Assembly (NCBI GenBank): GCA_964036045.1
Contig: OZ038385.1
Coordinates: 59,181,919-59,245,918 of the forward strand
DNA: 64,000 nucleotides
Source of the DNA: Eutreptiella sp. 'Long Island Sound 2002'
Lineage: Eukaryota; Euglenozoa; Euglenophyceae; Eutreptiales; Eutreptiaceae
Reading direction: 5' to 3'
Under the pieces are notes generated by a model. The model had not been told where the DNA came from. It did no database searches and saw nothing but the letters and a program-made list of their open reading frames with translations. The position numbers were made by a program, and so were the translations under genes. Numbering within the stretch: the first letter of the stretch is position 1; every line of letters starts with the position of its first letter. Below are positions 62,330 to 64,000 of this stretch, one piece after another.

Positions 62330-64000
62330 GTGCCAAAGGGAAACCACTTGCGACCACCACTGCCCCTGTTAGGGACTCCTGTCCAGAGGCAGGTTCTAGT
62401 ACTACTACCATTTCCAAGGGCAGAGGGGTACACCGGACACCTGTTTTACCAAAGGTGGAGCTTCACAGCAATGCAGAACAGCTTTTCTACTCAGTGGGCA
62501 GCCCGAGTTGAGCCGAGAGGACAAGGTTAGACAATAGTACAGCTAGGGTTGGCTGGGAAGCTCGGACAGACTCCCGGGTTTGGTGGAAGGCGGGGTTGAG
62601 GTCATACCTGCAAGCCATGGGAAGAGAATCTTCAGGTTGCCTCGTGGTTCGAATAGACTTGCGAAAGGTGACCGGGGAGCCCCATGACTGCCCCCATGTG
62701 GTCCGGAACCCGCTTGTCACAAGCGGAGCCTTCGTACCTCGGATGGTGCACTAGTTCCTTCCCGCGGGGATGATTGGGGGGGCCTCCATATGAAGGCAAA
62801 AGGGAAAGGGTGGTGTAGTGGGGAGGGGTGTAGTGGGCAGGGGGGATTAGCAAGGAGGGGCCCCAACCAACCGGGGTAGGGTGGCAGCCCTATGGCGGCA
62901 AGAGTCCAAGCGGGCCAAGAGCCAGCCTCCCACCATGGCGTAGTCACAGATGTGGTCGTACCCCACAGTCCTAGGGTGTGTAGCTCTATGACCCAGTCAC
63001 ATAGGGCACCACATATGGCATCCCATCAGGCCTAGATCAGCCAACCTAACCCATCTTGGTGGTCCACGCATAACGTGGACATGGGGCCGAGTTGTCCCAT
63101 GCGCGCGCGCTCCTTGCCGCACAGGCACCCGTACTCGAAACCAACAACCATGTTCCCGGAGAAGACTGGGGTGGGACAGGGTTGTGTCAAGCGGTGGCGC
63201 CTGTCGGTGTCCACCTCAAGCCCCATGTGAGGGACTAAAGTTGTGCCATGTGCCCTGGTACTGGATGTAGGGCCTCCCATGAATAGAGGATACCTAGGAG
63301 AATGCCTCGGTTCACGAGACGGCATTGGGCTGACAGCTCCCGAGGGCTGAAGAGAGGAACCCCTCCAAGGGGGACCAAGAAGGTGTGCAGAGGACAGTTG
63401 AGGGTACCCGTCCACCTCTTGTGGCTAAGGAAGGGGAGGAGCACCTCATTGTGTCCACCAGCCATGATCACCATGGTCCAAGGGCGGGAAGCCCCTAGGA
63501 GCTCGGCGTGAGGAGAAGGAGGGTGCCCCCATCAACACCCCTATGCCACAAATAGCAGTGCAGCCATACTCGGTGACAGTGCCACAACTAGCCGCTGAGG
63601 CAAGGGAGAGCACGAACAAGGCCTCAAAGGGTGGGGTGAAGATGATGTGCAGTTCCCGGCGCAATGAGGCGGTTGCCTGGGCTGCCTTGAGGCACAAATG
63701 CTGGGACTACGGGACGGCCGGTGCCCCTAGATCAGTGGGCCACACGCGGTTGGTGCACTCTTGGGGCCGGTCCTCAGTGGTGACTTGGGCTGCCAAGGCT
63801 GGGACGTCACTCTAACGCCGCTTCTGCCAAGCGGCGGACCAATTTTGGTGCCACCACGTCCAGAATAGGGTCAAGTGGGAGGCGGCCCTCGTGGGCGGCG
63901 ATGGTGTTCTTAAAAGATAGACGTGCTTAGAGGATGCTCACGTGGAAGAGCTCACCAACATCCAAATCCATCATAAGGAAGGGGTCATAGGGGAGGTTGG
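62330..64000. other. Unrecognised right end
   Basis: Overlapping frames of 60-127 codons on both strands, GC-rich, with no motif that I can name. On the minus strand, 63446-63697 and 63032-63415 look protein-like in composition but could not be joined into a model. Confidence 0.3.

Noticed and set aside
62064-62511. Thr/His repeat proteins over the CA tract
   Set aside because: A pure dinucleotide repeat translated in all frames; no gene evidence.

Overview
This window is nuclear DNA of a eukaryote. It has long noncoding stretches, short GT-AG introns (67-76 nt), chromodomain Ty3/gypsy retrotransposons, several DNA-transposon families, and CA, CAA and poly-G/poly-C tracts. The retrotransposon primer sites read TGGTAGCAGAG(G), which fits an initiator Met tRNA whose 3' end is CCUCUGCUACCA rather than the land-plant form ending GAUACCA. 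I suspect an alga or other protist, but the sequence alone does not settle the lineage.

Region 1 (about 3.0-26.5 kb, minus strand) is a nest of retrotransposons. An older, damaged gypsy element (family 2) has its gag-pol split by a young, intact 11.4 kb gypsy element (family 1, 4590-16023). The young element has about 817-bp LTRs with one visible mismatch, a TACTG target-site duplication, a primer site, a polypurine tract, an 833-codon gag, and a pol of about 1640 codons in the same frame as gag behind a single TGA-CGG stop. The older element also carries a 4.92-kb head-to-tail duplication (16584-21505 and 21506-26427).

Region 2 (26.4-34.8 kb) holds noncoding DNA with minisatellites, a C-rich hairpin, an about 120-bp dispersed repeat, and a decayed pogo/Tigger-like transposase (32568-34632, minus).

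Region 3 (34763-41157) is the most unusual part. It is a 6395-bp DNA transposon with exact 29-bp terminal inverted repeats and a TTTAG target duplication. It sits inside the second copy of an 81-bp tandem repeat, so its ends can be proved from this window alone. It carries an unrecognised 661-aa protein (possible transposase), a five-exon gene whose second exon looks like a ParB/sulfiredoxin-type domain, and ten copies of the 20-bp palindrome TTGCGCGAGGCCTCGCGCAA. All ten lie outside coding sequence and three sit centrally in 67-73 nt introns. I infer a possible ParB/parS-like protein-site system inside a eukaryotic transposon. The five-exon gene has two in-frame stops, so this copy may be inactive.

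Region 4 (41.2-46.5 kb) has a small two-exon zinc-ribbon/C2H2 gene, G-rich tracts and a hAT transposase fragment. Region 5 (46.6-53.6 kb, minus) is a GC-rich island with one very large gene, in two overlapping frames. It encodes an unrecognised N-terminal region, Q-T-D repeats, helical repeats, two fibronectin-III-like domains, a Thr/Pro stalk and several hydrophobic segments. Region 6 (53.6-64 kb) is mostly noncoding, with a leucine-rich-repeat relic, one unidentified coding fragment, and (CAA)n and (CA)n tracts.
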